Shown here: positions 45,125 to 58,329 of the stretch, piece after piece
Layout: each line of letters opens with the position of its first letter
Numbering within the stretch: the first letter of the stretch is position 1
Assembly: GCA_020226215.1 (NCBI GenBank)
Contig: CM035230.1
Coordinates: 7,277,501 to 7,341,500, forward strand
DNA from: Sindora glabra
Taxonomy: Eukaryota > Streptophyta > Magnoliopsida > Fabales > Fabaceae
Direction of reading: 5' to 3'
DNA length: 64,000 bases
Translations under genes and position numbers: made by a program
The notes under the pieces: model-generated
The model's input: only the letters and a program-made list of their open reading frames with translations
Database searches by the model: none
What the model was told of the DNA's origin: nothing

Positions 45125-45345
45125 AGTATATCCTTGAAGGAACTAGTAGAATTAGATCAGAATCTAACCTATGTAGAAAATTTGATTAGAATAATAAATA
45201 GACAAGTTAGAAAGTTAAGACATAAAGAGATACCAATAGTCAAGGTGGTTTAGGGAAAGCAAGGTGAGTAAGGAGCAACCTTGGAATTAGAAAAAGACAT
45301 GAGAGAGAAATACCTAAAGTTATTGAGTGAGTTCCCATAAAAACT
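45125..45345 (+). pseudogene. C-terminal chromodomain-like segment of integrase
   Basis: Reads LKELVELDQNLTYVENLIRI, then INRQVRKLRHKEIPIVKVV and an ATLELEKDMREKYLKLL run. This matches the (L)SYVEEPVxILDRQxxxLRxKxIxxVKVxW..EEATWExExxMxxxYP layout at the end of Tekay integrases. In active elements this domain may guide insertion to heterochromatin. The Trp of WE(R/L)E reads Leu, and two stops are present. Confidence 0.8.
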
Positions 45346-45414
45346 TTTACATAGGCTATCGACAATTTTGCATTATCTTATCCTATTTAGTGAAAATTCA
45401 TGGACAAATTTTCC

Positions 45415-45430
45415 TTTCAGGGGTGGAATT
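45415..45430 (+). promoter_or_regulatory. Chromovirus polypurine tract
   Basis: TCAGGGGTGGAATT immediately precedes the LTR start TGTAACATTC. The AGGGGTGGAAT form is typical for Tekay elements and fixes the start of the 3' LTR. Confidence 0.7.
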
Positions 45431-48307
45431 TGTAACATTCATTTCAAATCTAGTAGTTAGGAAGTGATAGAATTAAGTTAGATAGTTTCTAAAGAAGGGA
45501 AGATAATAGAATTATTTATTTCTAACATTAAAAATATATTAGAAATATTGGATGAAAACTTTAGTCAAAATTATTTGAAAAATGAATTTGGCAAGTTAGA
45601 AGAGTTTATGCAAAACTAGAATGAATTAAGTAAAGATTGTGAGAATTGAAAATTTAATTTTGGTGACAAAAAATTATTTTAGAATATTTAGAATAATTTT
45701 ATAAATTATACAAGATCTAAAGTTAATAGAATTTAAGATTTAAATTAAGATTTTTATATAAAATGTCATGAAAAGTGTACTTAATGGTAAAATTGAAATT
45801 AATAAAATTAAAATCTATTTGGTCCATATTAGTATGCAATCAGAGAAGGTCCAATTTGCCTAAGAACAAAATAAATTAGAATTAGTTGGTCCATTAGTAG
45901 TTAGGTGTGGAAATAAGATTTTTTTTAGTGAATTGTGGTAAATTGGTAAAAATAAAATAAAATTTTAGCCTAAATAGCCTATGTTGTGGACACCCATAAG
46001 AGCAAATTTAGCATAAAAATGATGCCTTAAGGATAATATTAGAATTAAAAATAAATACTTGGTTTCCAAGAAGGCATAAAGAATAAATAAGAATATTCTA
46101 ATTATGGATAAGTTCAAAGTGGAATTAAACTAAGCATATTCTTTAGATTTTTCCGCATGAAAAGATGCATCATCTCTAGCATTTCTCCACACAAGTGCAT
46201 GACCATAGTGAAGAAAAAAGAGAAGCTCTCTTGACTTTTAGTGTTTTTCATCTTCTTCAATAATTTCTTGAAAATTTCTTATGTGTTGGTTCAAAATCTA
46301 GCTAGATTAAGCTCTCTTAGGAGATAAAGAATCTTGTACTTTAGTAATTTCATATGTCTTTGTGGTTCTTGTACTAAGATTCTCTCTAATTTTATCTTAT
46401 TTTGGATAATCTTGAATCCATAAGTGCCTAAATCATTTAAGTAGGCAAATAAAGTGAGTAGGGATCACCTTATTTTCTCTATGGTTTTTCTCTTAAGAAA
46501 GCTTTTATATATGAAATGTATATTTTTTTTCTAATTGTTGTGGATTGATGTGCTGAAGCCATGACATATTCATGGTAAATTAGATTTTTCTTAAATCTTG
46601 AAAATAAGATTTTGAAAGTTGAAGTTTTAGAAAAGAAAATAGATATTTTTATAAAGAACTTGAGCTAAGTTTTGAAGAAAACATTTATAGGCTCTCGAGT
46701 TTTCTATAGAAGCTTAGGAATTAAAAACTTTGTATATAATATTCTACACTTTGACTTGAAGATTAAATGGTGGTTGCGTCAAAGTTTTCAAGAAAAAATC
46801 AAATTTAAAATCATCTTGAAAGTTATTAGGTCATATAAAGGGCAAATAGGGGAAAATTCTTTTTTTTAAAAAAAAAACCTATTACACTATTTTCTAAATA
46901 TAGATTGAAATGTTAATATGCTATCTTACAATTATTTTTGAAGCATGAACAAGAAGGAATGATCTTTACATGATTTGGATTACATGTTGAAAAAATAGTG
47001 AAAAATCTAGTGTTTTCAAGATTAATTTTAATCCTTTTAAAATAGTTTTGTTACGAGAAGTTTTGGATGGCTTACATCACATGTTTTTGGCTTAAAAAAG
47101 ATTTAAATATGAATTTTTATGGTTCATGAAATTTTTACAAAATTTTATTAATATTTGATCTTTAAAATGAAATATCCATGAAAAGTGTGCCTTTTCGAGT
47201 AGTTTTGGATACTAGGTGTAAGGGTAATTTGTATAGCTTGTTTTGAACAATTTAAAAATAAAAAAAAATGAAATTTAAATGCTAAAACTTAGGTCTGGAA
47301 CATTTGGTGAATTTTCATTAAAATTTGATATTTTAAATGGAACTTACAAATTAGATATATTTAATAGAACCTAAGAGATTAATATGCTTGAAAGTTTAAG
47401 ATTTTAAAGTGTATGTGTGTGAACTAGGGGCAGTGTTTTCCATGCTATGTTATGGCTAGTATTCCTTGTTTTAGTGAAGGAAATAAACTTTCATAGTTAT
47501 AAAAATAATGCTTTAAGCATAAGCTTGAAAATACAAAAGTTTAGAAAAGCAAAAGTTGATAGAAACCAAGTAATTGCTGTTGGATTTTAGTTCAGAAGTA
47601 AGAAGTTTATATTGTTTTCTTAAGTGAGTTAATATGTATGTAGATTACTTATGTTGAGAATTAATGATATGAAAACATTCTTGATTATGATAAGTTTGTG
47701 AATATTATGGAGCTTCATGCGTTTCCTAGTGAAATTGTAGGCTTGTGATGATATTTAGTTCTTGGATAATTTACAAATTTCCTATAAGTACATTAATAAA
47801 ATCTTATGCAAGAATGTAGGAAATGTTGATAGAATGAATTGATATTAGTAAACACTTATAATATATGCTAATTATTAATCATAATGATAAGGTAATTGTG
47901 AATCCTTTTTGCTAGATTATATTATATGTTGTGTTGTTTATAATTAAAGGATGATGTTTTACTATCCTAATATGTGTTTGAAATTGTAAAGCTACATGAA
48001 TCTATCTTTATTAATAAAATGTCAAAAGATTATAGTCTACTTTGTGTGGGCTAGAGAATGCCTTCTGAGTTAGTGAGTGCTCTATGCCATGATCATGGAG
48101 GCTTGTATGCCTTTATGATGATGTGGCATGACTTTATAGCATAATTGATATAACATCTTTATGGAGAGTGTGGAGATTTTGCCCAATGATTATGATCTCT
48201 ACATTACATGAAAGGATGAGTGGTGTGGAATGGGGGATAAGGTTGGGTAGGTGTGGAATAAGATTAACTAGCAATCACAAGGAGGAACTTGCATGTGAAT
48301 GTATGTG

Positions 48308-49905
48308 GTAACACACCAAAATTAATTATTACTGGTTTGATAAAGAGTTTTGTAATAAAAAGTGAAAAATCATGTCAAACCCTAGTGATCTACTTTATAT
48401 ATCCTTTCTTAGCAATTTATTAATTAGGGTTACCAAATTATTTAGGCTTTGTATGCACTAAAAATAAAAGAGAGAAATGTAAATAGATGTGAAATAGAAA
48501 TAAGGACAAAATTTAGATAGAGTTTAGATAGAATGGAGAACAAAATGAACACAAAGCCAATTTGGGGGGGGTGTTTGATTTGAATTTAAGACAAAGGCAC
48601 TAAACAAAACAAAATATAGAAGTAAAATAGAAATAAATTTAATACAAAACAATAGTTGATCTAAAGATTTGAGAGCATTTAGTATGAAAAATCATGAATT
48701 AAATATATTTAATAATTCAAATTGATTTTCAACCTCGAATTATCTAAAACTTTTGTAATAATTCTTGAATCCTATGCTATATGATTGTTTAAAATTTGAT
48801 CAATTAATATTAGTAGAATTAAGCAACCATTACAATCCATAAAGCCATATTGAAATTGATTTGAAAATAAAATTTAGCTAATAATCTCTCAATCCTTTAT
48901 CTATACATGAAAAATCATAATTAATAAACCACAATTCAACATAAAAATAAATAAACATCTGAAATCATAAGGTTGAACACAAATTATACTAAATCAGCAT
49001 TTAACTCATGTAATTCCAAGTAATTAACATAAAGAGTTAAGGAAATGGGAAAATTAATTAAAAAAAATTAACATTACAATATAGGATCTCATAATCCAAA
49101 TAGCGATGAGTCTCAAAATCCTTGAATCCACTAGAAATTTAGCCTTCCATGTCTAAAGAAGAAGAAACTTGAAAAAGAAAGGAAAACTATCATTGCTGAG
49201 TTGTGTAGTAGTAAAAGAGATTTTGCCTTTGGACACATAACCCTATATTTGAGTTACTAACCTTTAAAACCTAATGGACTTGAATCATATACCTTTTAGA
49301 GTTACAAAGAATAGGGCCTTGCTAATTTTAGAAGCCTAAAACCTATTTTATAAAATAATGTACTATAAGAGTTATAATAGTGAAATTTCATAGGTGTGAA
49401 TTTTACCTAATGTAAGACCACCAAAATTACATAGTTTCATTGAACTCCAAACATAAAAGTTATAGGACTAGGCCTTAGGAAACTTTGTGCATTAGTTTCA
49501 CCTTAATTTGACATTTGGAGCTCCAGATATGGCCTAAAAATAGAAACTAACTTAACTAAGACAAAAATAAAGCTCTAATATCTCGACTAAATTAGACCTT
49601 CCAAATATCCAAATTGGGCTTTAACTAAAATATAGAAGTTGTAGAGATTTTTCAAAGCTTTCAATATATAAAGATTAGTCAAATCTGATATCTAAAACTC
49701 AAGATATAACTAAAAACTTAAAATAGTATAAAAATCTAGCATTAACTAAATAGTTTCAAAACAATGTAAAACTAACCCCAAATTTCATAGCAAGGCTAGC
49801 TCTATGACATTAAGCATATGTATAACACTAAGAGGTATAAAATGGGAAGAAATAATATAAATAAAATCTTGCACATTAATATGCCTTCTTGCCAATTTTT
49901 TATTT
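48308..49905 (-). repeat. Repeat R1, copy 2
   Basis: Reverse-oriented relative of 40349-41760, lying inside the Tekay-like 3' LTR. Shared landmarks are the ..GTCAAACCCTAG.. end near 48376, AACTTAGCC-type and CCTTCCATG blocks near 49140, and CTTAGGAAAC near 49475. Compared with copy 1 it extends about 200 bp further at its right end. It may be a solo LTR; I could not identify target duplications. Confidence 0.7.
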
Positions 49906-50024
49906 ACTAGCAAATTATTAATTACTTTTACTAATTGCTAATGTTATTGAATGTGCTTATGTAATTGAAATTCAATGAAATAGCAATTTTGAAAATGTGT
50001 TTTGAATAAGAAAGGAAATGTTTT

Positions 50025-50026
<2 letters not shown>

Positions 50027-50062
<36 letters not shown>
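50027..50062. repeat. (AT)n microsatellite
   Basis: Thirty-six bases of AT dinucleotide, followed by two GTAT units. Confidence 0.95.
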
Positions 50063-50070
<8 letters not shown>

Positions 50071-50830
50071 ATCTTGCACATGATTAGTTTTTTTTAGCTA
50101 AAATCCTTTAAAAAATTGGTGTGATAATTATCTCACTAAGTAATTTTATTACTTATTCTACTTATGGAAGTTTTTCAATAGATACTCTTCCTAATGGCAC
50201 AAATTAAGAGTCATCATATGGGATAGTTGCTTTTTGACATGAAAGAAGATGTATATATAATGTAATATCCTAAAGTCACCATAATAAACCTAGTAGATCA
50301 TAAGAACCCCCACTAATGCAATTAATAGTTGGTCAGAATGATAACTGTTAGCTTTATCTTTATTTTATCTATTTTTATAATATTTAACTTTTTATATGAA
50401 CTTATTTTTGTATAATTATGTCAAACTATTTTTATTAATGATTGGGTTACTAATGACCCAGTAAACCATCTGTTAATGGATGAGTATAATTTCAATATGA
50501 AGCATATTTGGGTATGAGTTGTTGAGGGCTACTAATTACTATTAAGTACCTTATGGATTTATAGAATAATTTCTTTGAAAACTATGCATGTCATTTTTTT
50601 CATAAAAAGAGAAATTAATTCGCTTCTTCAAAAGTTATTTATAAAGTTTTGAAATAATAAAGTATTTTATTTATCTATTTTCAAAAAAGCATTTAATGAG
50701 AACCTTAAACTTAGAATTTATACATATTGCATATTTTTAAATGGCATTGGTTTTTATTTGACAGGGGTTCTAAAGGTGTTTGAATTTTATCTTTAACTTA
50801 GTCATGATGGTCCAAAAATAGGTTATGACA

Positions 50831-52368
50831 CCCATTTAACAGGTGTACCAAAATCCAAGTTAGGAATGATCCTATCCATTCATTGAATATAAAATTAAAA
50901 AAGAAATATTATGATAAAATGATCTTAATGTAACTTAAAGTAGAATTCAATTTGAATATCCTATCCTTCATAAAATTCCTTTCTCCTATTAAATCTTTAT
51001 TACTCATCCTAAAGTTCACCATTTACTTTCTTTTCCTTTTTTTTCAACAATTCTATAATAATTTAATAAATTTAAAACTTCAATATGATTGACCCAAAAC
51101 TTTCTAAAATTTGAATAAAACCATATGCTAAAACTTGTACAAATACTTTAATAAATAATTTAATTCATAAATTTTTAAATGTTTTTAGTTCTATAAGAAA
51201 GACATAATAAAAAAAAAGTTATTCAAGTTGACTTTAGATAACACATTTGCCAAATAAATACAATTATAATATCATTAGGAAAAATTAAATTTTTTATTTT
51301 TATAATATGGTAAAACAAATAGTGATTAAATAATTAAATATACAAAAAATTATTTTTTCTTTAAAAAATTGTTGCATTGGGTAAATCTTGTGATACAAAC
51401 TATTGTAAAAGAATGACTTTGAAACTTTAAATTTTATGAAAATAGCTAAAATAAATTTTGGTGCTACACTGGTGATCACTTTTCCTTTTTTTTATGCCAA
51501 AAAACAAAAGCTACAAAACTTTGTTCAAACTTAATGCAAAATCTTTTATTTACTTAGCTTTTCTTGGGACTTACATAGCTTAACTATAATCCTTTATTTT
51601 TTATATTAATCATGTGGCTTTTCTTCTCTATTGGTTATGTGAACGTTTGTTTTCCATTTCCTTTTTGAAAAATTCTTTCTTTTACTTTCTTTTTACTATC
51701 ATTTTAAGTGAAGATCAATAAGTGTCTTTGACTTGTTTTAGCTTGTCTGTATAGAAATATAAACTTAGTTGTAACTCACATGAGATCTTGACAAAAATTT
51801 TCAAACTTAGGGGTTCTTTTTGGATTTTTTAGATATGGTTGTTAGCTTGCTTTTAAGAGGATTTTTTTATTCCTGACATCTACGAAAAACTCGTAATAGG
51901 CACAATCTTAGGGTTTAGATATAGTCAATCTATCCTTTTCTTGGCTCATAAAAGTTTCTTTTCCATTAACCTTTTTCATTCATATTTCAAAGCATTTTAG
52001 ACATGCATTGTTGAGCATTTAGTAGAATGACTAGCTCTTTTTGCCTTTAAACCTTATGATCCTTCTTGGTTTTTAACTAATCTTGAAACTAATAATCCAT
52101 AAATTATCAATATTTAGGCTAATCTTTTATGCCTTTAATACCTTTTATTGGTTGCTATAGGAAAAGACCTTATTCGTTGAGTGGAATTTGTTGAACGTTA
52201 TAGCTAGATAGTTTGGCCTTATTCAAGGTTAACCACTAATTACACTTGGCTTTCACTTTCAAGGATAGACTTTAATGACTCTTGATATTCCTTTGTTCAA
52301 GGCAAATAACTAAAGTTTGCTTAACACTTTTGTTTTTCATGAATTCTCACTTTATCATGTCTATTGGT
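50831..52368. other. AT-rich sequence without recognised gene
   Basis: No coding region recognised. TTTTGGTGCTACACTGGTGATC near 51459 faintly resembles the TTTGGCGCC..GCCGGGGA primer-binding site of Tat/Athila elements, but no LTR boundary beside it was found. It may be part of the LTR or leader of the Tat-like element to the right. Confidence 0.4.
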
Positions 52369-53965
52369 ACATGCATGCAACATATTCAAAATTAAATATT
52401 ATTGATTGATGAAAATTTTGCAATATAGGATAATAATTAGATTGAACCCCTAGTGGTCCTCTTAATATATCCTTTTATAATGATTTGCTAACAATAATTA
52501 CAAACAAAATGCAAACAAAATGTAAGATAGAATAGAATGCAAATATGTAGTATGGTATGTAAAATACAAAATAGAATTGATTAATTGCAAATAAAACTAA
52601 ATAAAAAGGGTTTTGATTTAAAATTTAAATAGAATGTGTTGATAGAATAAAATATAGAAATAACCCAGAAAAGCAAAAAATCAATATAGCAAAATGATTG
52701 ATTTAAGAATTTAAGAGCTCTTGTGTGGTTAATCATAAATCAAATATATTTAATAATTCTAATTAATTTTTTAAATTTAAATTATTTGGAACCCCTATAA
52801 TAATTCATGAATTCTATGCTAAATAACCATCTAAAATTTGATTAATTAACATTAGCAGAATTAAGCAATTGTTATAATTCATAAAGCTAGATTGAAATTG
52901 ATTTGAAAATAAAATTTTGCTAAATTGAAAGATTAAACTAGAAACCTCTTATTTAATCTTTCAACCCTCTATTCCTAAGTGAAAATAGTGATTAACTAGC
53001 CACAATTCAACATAAAAATAGATAAATAGTAGAGTCATAAGGCTGAATACAAATTATATTAAATCAGCATTCAACTCATGTAATTCTAAGCAATCAATAG
53101 AAAAAATAAGGGAAATAGAAAAATTAATTAGAAAAAGTCAATATTATAGCCTAGGATCTCATAATCCAAATTAAAATGAGCCTTAAATTCCTTAAATCAA
53201 TTAGAAACTTAGCCTTCCATAGCTAAAGAAGAAGAAACTTGAAGAGGAGAAAAGTTACTATCTAGAATTCTATAGAAGTGTTATGTTCTTGCCTTTAAAG
53301 GTATAAAAACCCTATATCTAATTTTTTTCTATAGGACTAAACCTAATGGACCAAATAATATATCTCCTAGGTTTATAAAGAATAGGATTAGAACCTAATT
53401 TACAAAATAATACACTATAAGAATTACTGCAGTAAAATCTTGTAAGTATGACTTCTAGCTAATGTAAAATCTTTAAAACTACATAGTTTCACTAAACTCC
53501 ACACATGAAACTTATTGATCTGGGTCTTAAAAAACTTTAGGCATTAGTTTCATCTTGGTTGGACCCCTAGAGTTTTAGATATGGCCTCAAAAACTAAAAC
53601 TAGGTTAGCTTGGATAGAAATAGAGCATTAAATTTTTTGCTAAATTCAACCTTTTAGACATCTGAACTAAGCTTTGATCAAGACATTAAAGTTATAGAAC
53701 TTCCTTGAAGCTTTTTAGTGATATAAAGATTACCTAAATTTAATATCTAAAACTCAAAGTATAGCTAAAAACTTGAAATAGTGTAAAAGTATAGCATTAA
53801 AATGTTTAGAAGTCTAGCATTAACCTAACAATTTTAATACATTAGAAAACTAACCCCAAATTACATAACAAGGCCAATTCTATAAAATAAAGTATATGTA
53901 ACACACTAAGTGATATAAAATAGGAGAAAATAATATAGATGAAATTTCATACTTCATTTATATCA
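52369..53965 (-). repeat. Repeat R1, copy 3
   Basis: Same orientation as copy 2 and most like it. It starts near GCATGCAACATATTC and shares the AAATGCAAACAAAATG run (52505-52520), the AAAGATTAAACTAGAAACC block and the CCTTCCATAGC block. Because it lies where the 3' LTR of the minus-strand Tat-like element would be expected, R1 may be that element's LTR. No polypurine tract or clear TG...CA end was found to prove it. Confidence 0.7.
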
Positions 53966-54559
53966 ATATTTTTTGGGATTAGTGGTTCATTAATACTTAT
54001 AAGTATTTTGACTTGACTATTGACAAAAAGTTAACACACATTCTTGTTGTATAGACTATTGAAGCTTCCTAAAAAAGCCCAAGTATGCATTATATTGGAA
54101 TTTTAATATTTTTGAAAAATATTATAAAGTTAAGTATGAGTATTAATATATAAGAGCCACAATCTTGGATGTTGAAGAAAACTTTAAGAAAAAGAGAGAA
54201 AATCATAATGCGTATTATAGGGGAAAGTGATGGAAAGAATACCAGCAAAATTCAAATATTGACCTTTCTTAAACACTACTATTTAAGCTAAAACTAGTTC
54301 CATTACTAAATGTTCCTTTTGGCATTTTAAAATATATACGTTCAATACCTAAGAGAGAAGAAGAGTTAACATTTCGTGTGATCATAGCCCATTACTACCT
54401 ATTTAAACCTTAGAGTGTTTACTTTATGGCTAAACTACTTTTAGTTGCTCAAGTTGAGTATGATTATTCTCCTTGCCCTAGAGATAAAACTTTTATCATT
54501 TCATCTCTTATTTTGTCTATTTACCTTATGCACTAGTTTATTGTTACATAGGTATAACA

Positions 54560-56065
54560 ATCCTAATTGAATTCTAAGGCATTGCATCTAATTCAACTAA
54601 ACAAGCGATGAAAGAGGCTGAATAAAAAAGATTTTATGAAGATATTGATAAAGGCTTTCCTAAAGTCAAAGGTGCAGAGGATGTAGCTTTCAACACTAGA
54701 AAAAGAAAATAATCACATCATAGTTCCAAGATTAGTGACAACTAACCCATTCTACTCTTTGTGCTTCAACCATGGTCTTTTTGAAAGATAATTCCACTCC
54801 ATCCTAGCTTGGAGATTTTATGTTGCTAGTGAATTTTAGTTCTAGTGTTTCTAAAGAGATTGCTTAACCCATGTAAGTTCATATCCTTATTCTGGTAATC
54901 TTTAACTTCCTTATTTATCCATATCTCTAGCTCTTTTCTTATCTTTTAGGAAACCCTTGCCATTATCCCAATTCCTCCATCTTTTCAATTACCTTTAGTT
55001 TTTAAAGTTAAAATCATATTGTGAAGACTCCTCTCCCAATTGATGTGCACATTGGCACTGAATTGAGTTATACTGACTCCTATAAGATAACTATTGTTGA
55101 GATAAAGTGATTGCAGGTTAAGTTAGACTTACTACTTAGTCAATGAAAGAATGTTAAGAATGATATGTTGGAAATAAAATCACCCTTATGGGATAATGGT
55201 CTAGATGTAAAAATGGTGATAAGGTTGAGAGTCCTACTAAGCTAAATGTTCTTGAGAATAAAGGACATGTGAAAAAGGATGCCAAAGGTGAGACTAGTAT
55301 TGTCAAGGATAACCTAAAAGATAATTAAGGTGGAGTTGAAAATGACAAAAAGGACCCATTTGCTACTTGGAGATTCTTAATCTTGATTGATGCTTCAAGT
55401 TTAGCCCCAATGATTCTAATCAAACAGCTTATGATCGATTAAGATAAAGAGCACGAAGAAGCTATTTAGAAAGCACTAGCTAAATTGGGTTCTCTACTTA
55501 AGTAGGAATTAGAGAACTTATTATAAGATCCTGAGTCTTAGCAAAAGATGGTCTTAACTTTTAAAATTTTGCAAAAGGCCACTTTGTTAGATTAAGGTAA
55601 CATTGTAGGGTTAAAGTTTTTTTTATTGACACTCTAGTTGAAACTCTTCCTAAAATGATATAAAATATGATTAAGGCTATTGCCATTGAAAGTGCTTGTG
55701 AAGCCCTTATGCAACGAGATGAAATTTTAGAAAATTTCAAATGTAAAGAATGATATAAGGTCAACTTTGCTTCTAAACCAAATCCTACAATTAAGATATG
55801 TAGAAAATTAGAAATGAGATTTCCTTTATACAATAACAAATTGTTGAACTTTAATAATGGCTTGTGGTTACTCAAAGAGTTTGCCTTCAATTAGTGGTCA
55901 CATTTAAATATGCTAATGACAAAGAGAAAGCTCTTTTATAGCAAGCCAAGTTAAACTTGAAAGATTTTAAAGTAACTAAAATGAAGTTGGTCAACATGGA
56001 TGGTGTGGGTCAAGCCATACAAAAGCGTAAGGATACAACTATAGTTCAATAGCAAAGTTTAAGTC
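54560..56065 (+). pseudogene. Antisense ORF remnant of the Tat-like element
   Basis: A broken plus-strand frame lying between the integrase (minus strand) and R1. Readable pieces include GFPKVKGAEDVAFNTRKRK near 54650-54710 (basic, nuclear-signal-like). Others are IDTLVETLPKMI and IKAIAIESACEALMQRDEIL near 55627-55740, and a Lys/Leu-rich, coiled-coil-like end (KALL.QAKLNLKDFKVTKMK) near 55925-55985. Many Tat-lineage elements carry an extra antisense ORF in exactly this place, sometimes with a plant mobile domain. The composition fits the C-terminal region of such proteins, but no domain core was recognised. Role unknown. Confidence 0.4.
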
Positions 56066-56779
56066 ATCTTTCATAATTTTTAATATATAGTGAATGGTAA
56101 AAAATAGCTTGGCTTGTAATTTTGAATATTTCTTAGCCAATCTATGCTTGTATAACTTAAATCCTTAAGGCCATTTTTCTTAGCTATAATTATTTTAGAA
56201 TGAATAAATTTTTGGCCAATTATTATATATGTTATTTTGTATTTTCTTAGCCTAAACAATTTTAAATATTTCTAAACTTAGTCATATTTTTGGCCTTTTT
56301 ATGTGAATGTTCTTTTCTCATAAACACCTTTACAAAGTGTTTGTTATATTAATCTCATGAATGTGTAGCTTGTATAACTTCAAATATTTACCATTGATTG
56401 GTATTAACTTTTCCATCTTTAGCATTATGAATTTTGTAACTACTCCCATCAAAATAACTAATAACTTAAAATGATCCTTTCCAATAAGGTTATCACTTTC
56501 CATAGCTTGACATAGTTTGCATTGTTAGAATAACTTTCCATATTAACTGACTTTCTACAAATTTCTTACTTTTAACATACTTATTATATTGTTTAGCTTA
56601 TCTCTTTTTGTTATGCACTAAAAAATCTAAAGCATTTAACTAGCATTTATCTAAGTTTTTTAATTCATCAAATATTAAAATATAAACACTATTCCATAAT
56701 TGGTAGCAATGGTTTAAAGTAGGCTGAATTTTCATAGCAATTTATTTTCAATGAAATTAATGATGGTAGTTTCCTTAAT
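56066..56779. other. Spacer between antisense ORF and integrase
   Basis: AT-rich, probably the decayed integrase C-terminus on the minus strand plus spacer. No clear motif. Confidence 0.35.
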
Positions 56780-57180
56780 TTCTTTAAAAAACTATTACAT
56801 CAATCCATTTGGTAAGGTAATCATTAGCCACCAGGATGAAATAATGACCTTTGATTTATGATTGGTATATTTTGACAATCATATCCATTGTTTAGCTTTG
56901 AAAAGGCATAACTTGATTATATACTTTAATTTAGTAATTGGGACTTTTTGTATTAACTTATGCTTTTGACACTCTTAATAACTCTTGGCATAATTGATAT
57001 AATCACTAACCATAGGCTAATAAAAACCATTTCTTGTTGAAACTCACTTCATCTTATCCTAATCTAGTGAGTTCTTTAGATCTTTTCGTGAACTTTATTA
57101 GCCATGGCTAAAATAGCTTTGGTTCATCCTAGGCACCTAAGCAACTAACCTTTAAAGCCTTTAATTCATAATTCTCCATC
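56780..57180 (-). pseudogene. Tat-lineage integrase, N-terminal half
   Basis: Minus strand reads ILAMANKVHE (first His of the zinc finger), a YxxLCQELLRVSKA segment (CxxC largely lost) and KSPNY-type linker. Next come FQS.TMDMIVKIYQS (core start, WxxDxIGKI..P) and HYFILVANDYLTKWIDVIV (the FIIVATDYFTKWVEA motif with its catalytic-region Asp kept). It belongs to the Ogre/Tat group by these segments. Several stops and shifts; the DDE remainder to the left is not readable. Confidence 0.7.
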
Positions 57181-57199
57181 CAAGCACAAATTTCAATGC

Positions 57200-58320
57200 T
57201 TTAGTCTTGATAATTTAATCTTTCATCATAAGAGGGGTTATTTAAATACTTGATCAATGGCATTCTCCATTCAGTTAAAGTAGTGCTTAGACCTACACAT
57301 AGTATCTTCTTGAATTCCATAGGTTCTATTAGATCCTGTTTGCAACTAACTAAACCATCATTGACTAGGGAATTTTGTATTCTGAGGTAATTTAAGCTAA
57401 GATATTAGCTTTCCATTTTTGAATCTAGGTATATGTTTGACGAACATAACATTAAACTTATATAATAATCTAGCTGAAATAGTTAAATATATTACCATAT
57501 TAGAATTTACACATTTGTATTCTCTTAAAATTTATTTAATAATTAATTATAAATCCTTATAAATTTTTATATTTTGCGCCCTTTTTCAATTAGCAATTCT
57601 AAGCCAATGATTAATGCTTCATATTTGGATTCATTGATTAAGAACTTTGAATCTATTATGAATAAAAATTGGATTGGTTTTCCTTACATCATCATGATAA
57701 ATATACTAATGCTAACACTATTTCTCTAACGTGAGCTATTGAAAAACAATTTTCAATCAGTAAAATTTACAAAACTTATTAGTTGTTCTTTATGTTTGAC
57801 TATGAAATTGACCATAACCTAGCCTTTTATACCTTTTAATGGGCAATATTGTAAAGTGAATTTGATTAAGGTTAAAGCCCATTTCTTAATTTAGCCATGT
57901 ATTATATGCTATCCTAACATATATTTTAAAACACAAGTCTTACATTGAGTTGACATTATATTTGACAACAAGTAATAATGAAGTTTGGTTTTGGAATAAT
58001 ATAAAGAAAGACATAATTTTTCTATTGCTAAATATTTTTATTCAATTACATTTAATATTCTTGATAAATAGTAATTTATCCTTTCTTTACCTTTATCATT
58101 TCCTAGACAAAAAAGGCATCTTATTACATCATTTGAGGCCAAGACATACATTTTTAAAGGTTAACTTAGGACTAGGGATGACATTATTGATGGATTAGTT
58201 GAATACCTCTTAATGTCTTTAAATGCTACTTGATGATCATCCTTCCATACAAATTATTCGTTATCTTTCAAACTTAGAAGGGGTAAGAATACTTTGGTTT
58301 AGTTAGACAAGTTCAATATG
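57200..58320 (-). pseudogene. Tat-lineage RNase H and extra (archaeal-type) RNase H
   Basis: After the RT thumb (KKELQCFLKKVNLIRMLILN near 58350) come WKDDHQVAFKDIKRY and PLKMYVLASND near 58130 (first RNase H). From 57850 leftward a DGSxx-type region is decayed, but KYEALIIGLELLIEKGRKI near 57600 matches the NNxAEYEALIxGLE motif of the second, archaeal-type RNase H that marks Tat elements. A YLTISARLLYKFNVMFVKHI segment follows near 57430. The plus-strand frames over this stretch are shadows. Confidence 0.7.
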
Positions 58321-58329
58321 AGCATCCTT

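Larger units (their letters stand above)
45431..50830 (+). mobile_element. Tekay-like 3' LTR, with R1 inserted
   Basis: Begins TGTAACATTC directly after the polypurine tract and probably ends at GGTTATGACA (50821-50830), a typical Tekay LTR end. The span of 5.4 kb includes about 1.6 kb of R1 copy 2 (48308-49905), leaving about 3.8 kb of LTR. No reading frame of note; the frame at 46672-46869 is judged chance. The 5' LTR is not in this window. The right boundary rests only on the terminal motif. Confidence 0.55.

Noticed and set aside
51455..51480. Tat/Athila-type primer-binding site
   Set aside because: Similarity to TTTGGCGCC..GCCGGGG is partial and no LTR end lies directly before it.
55561..55890. 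109-codon minus-strand frame
   Set aside because: It overlaps the plus-strand antisense-ORF remnant, has no known motif, and does not read as integrase, so it is treated as a shadow.
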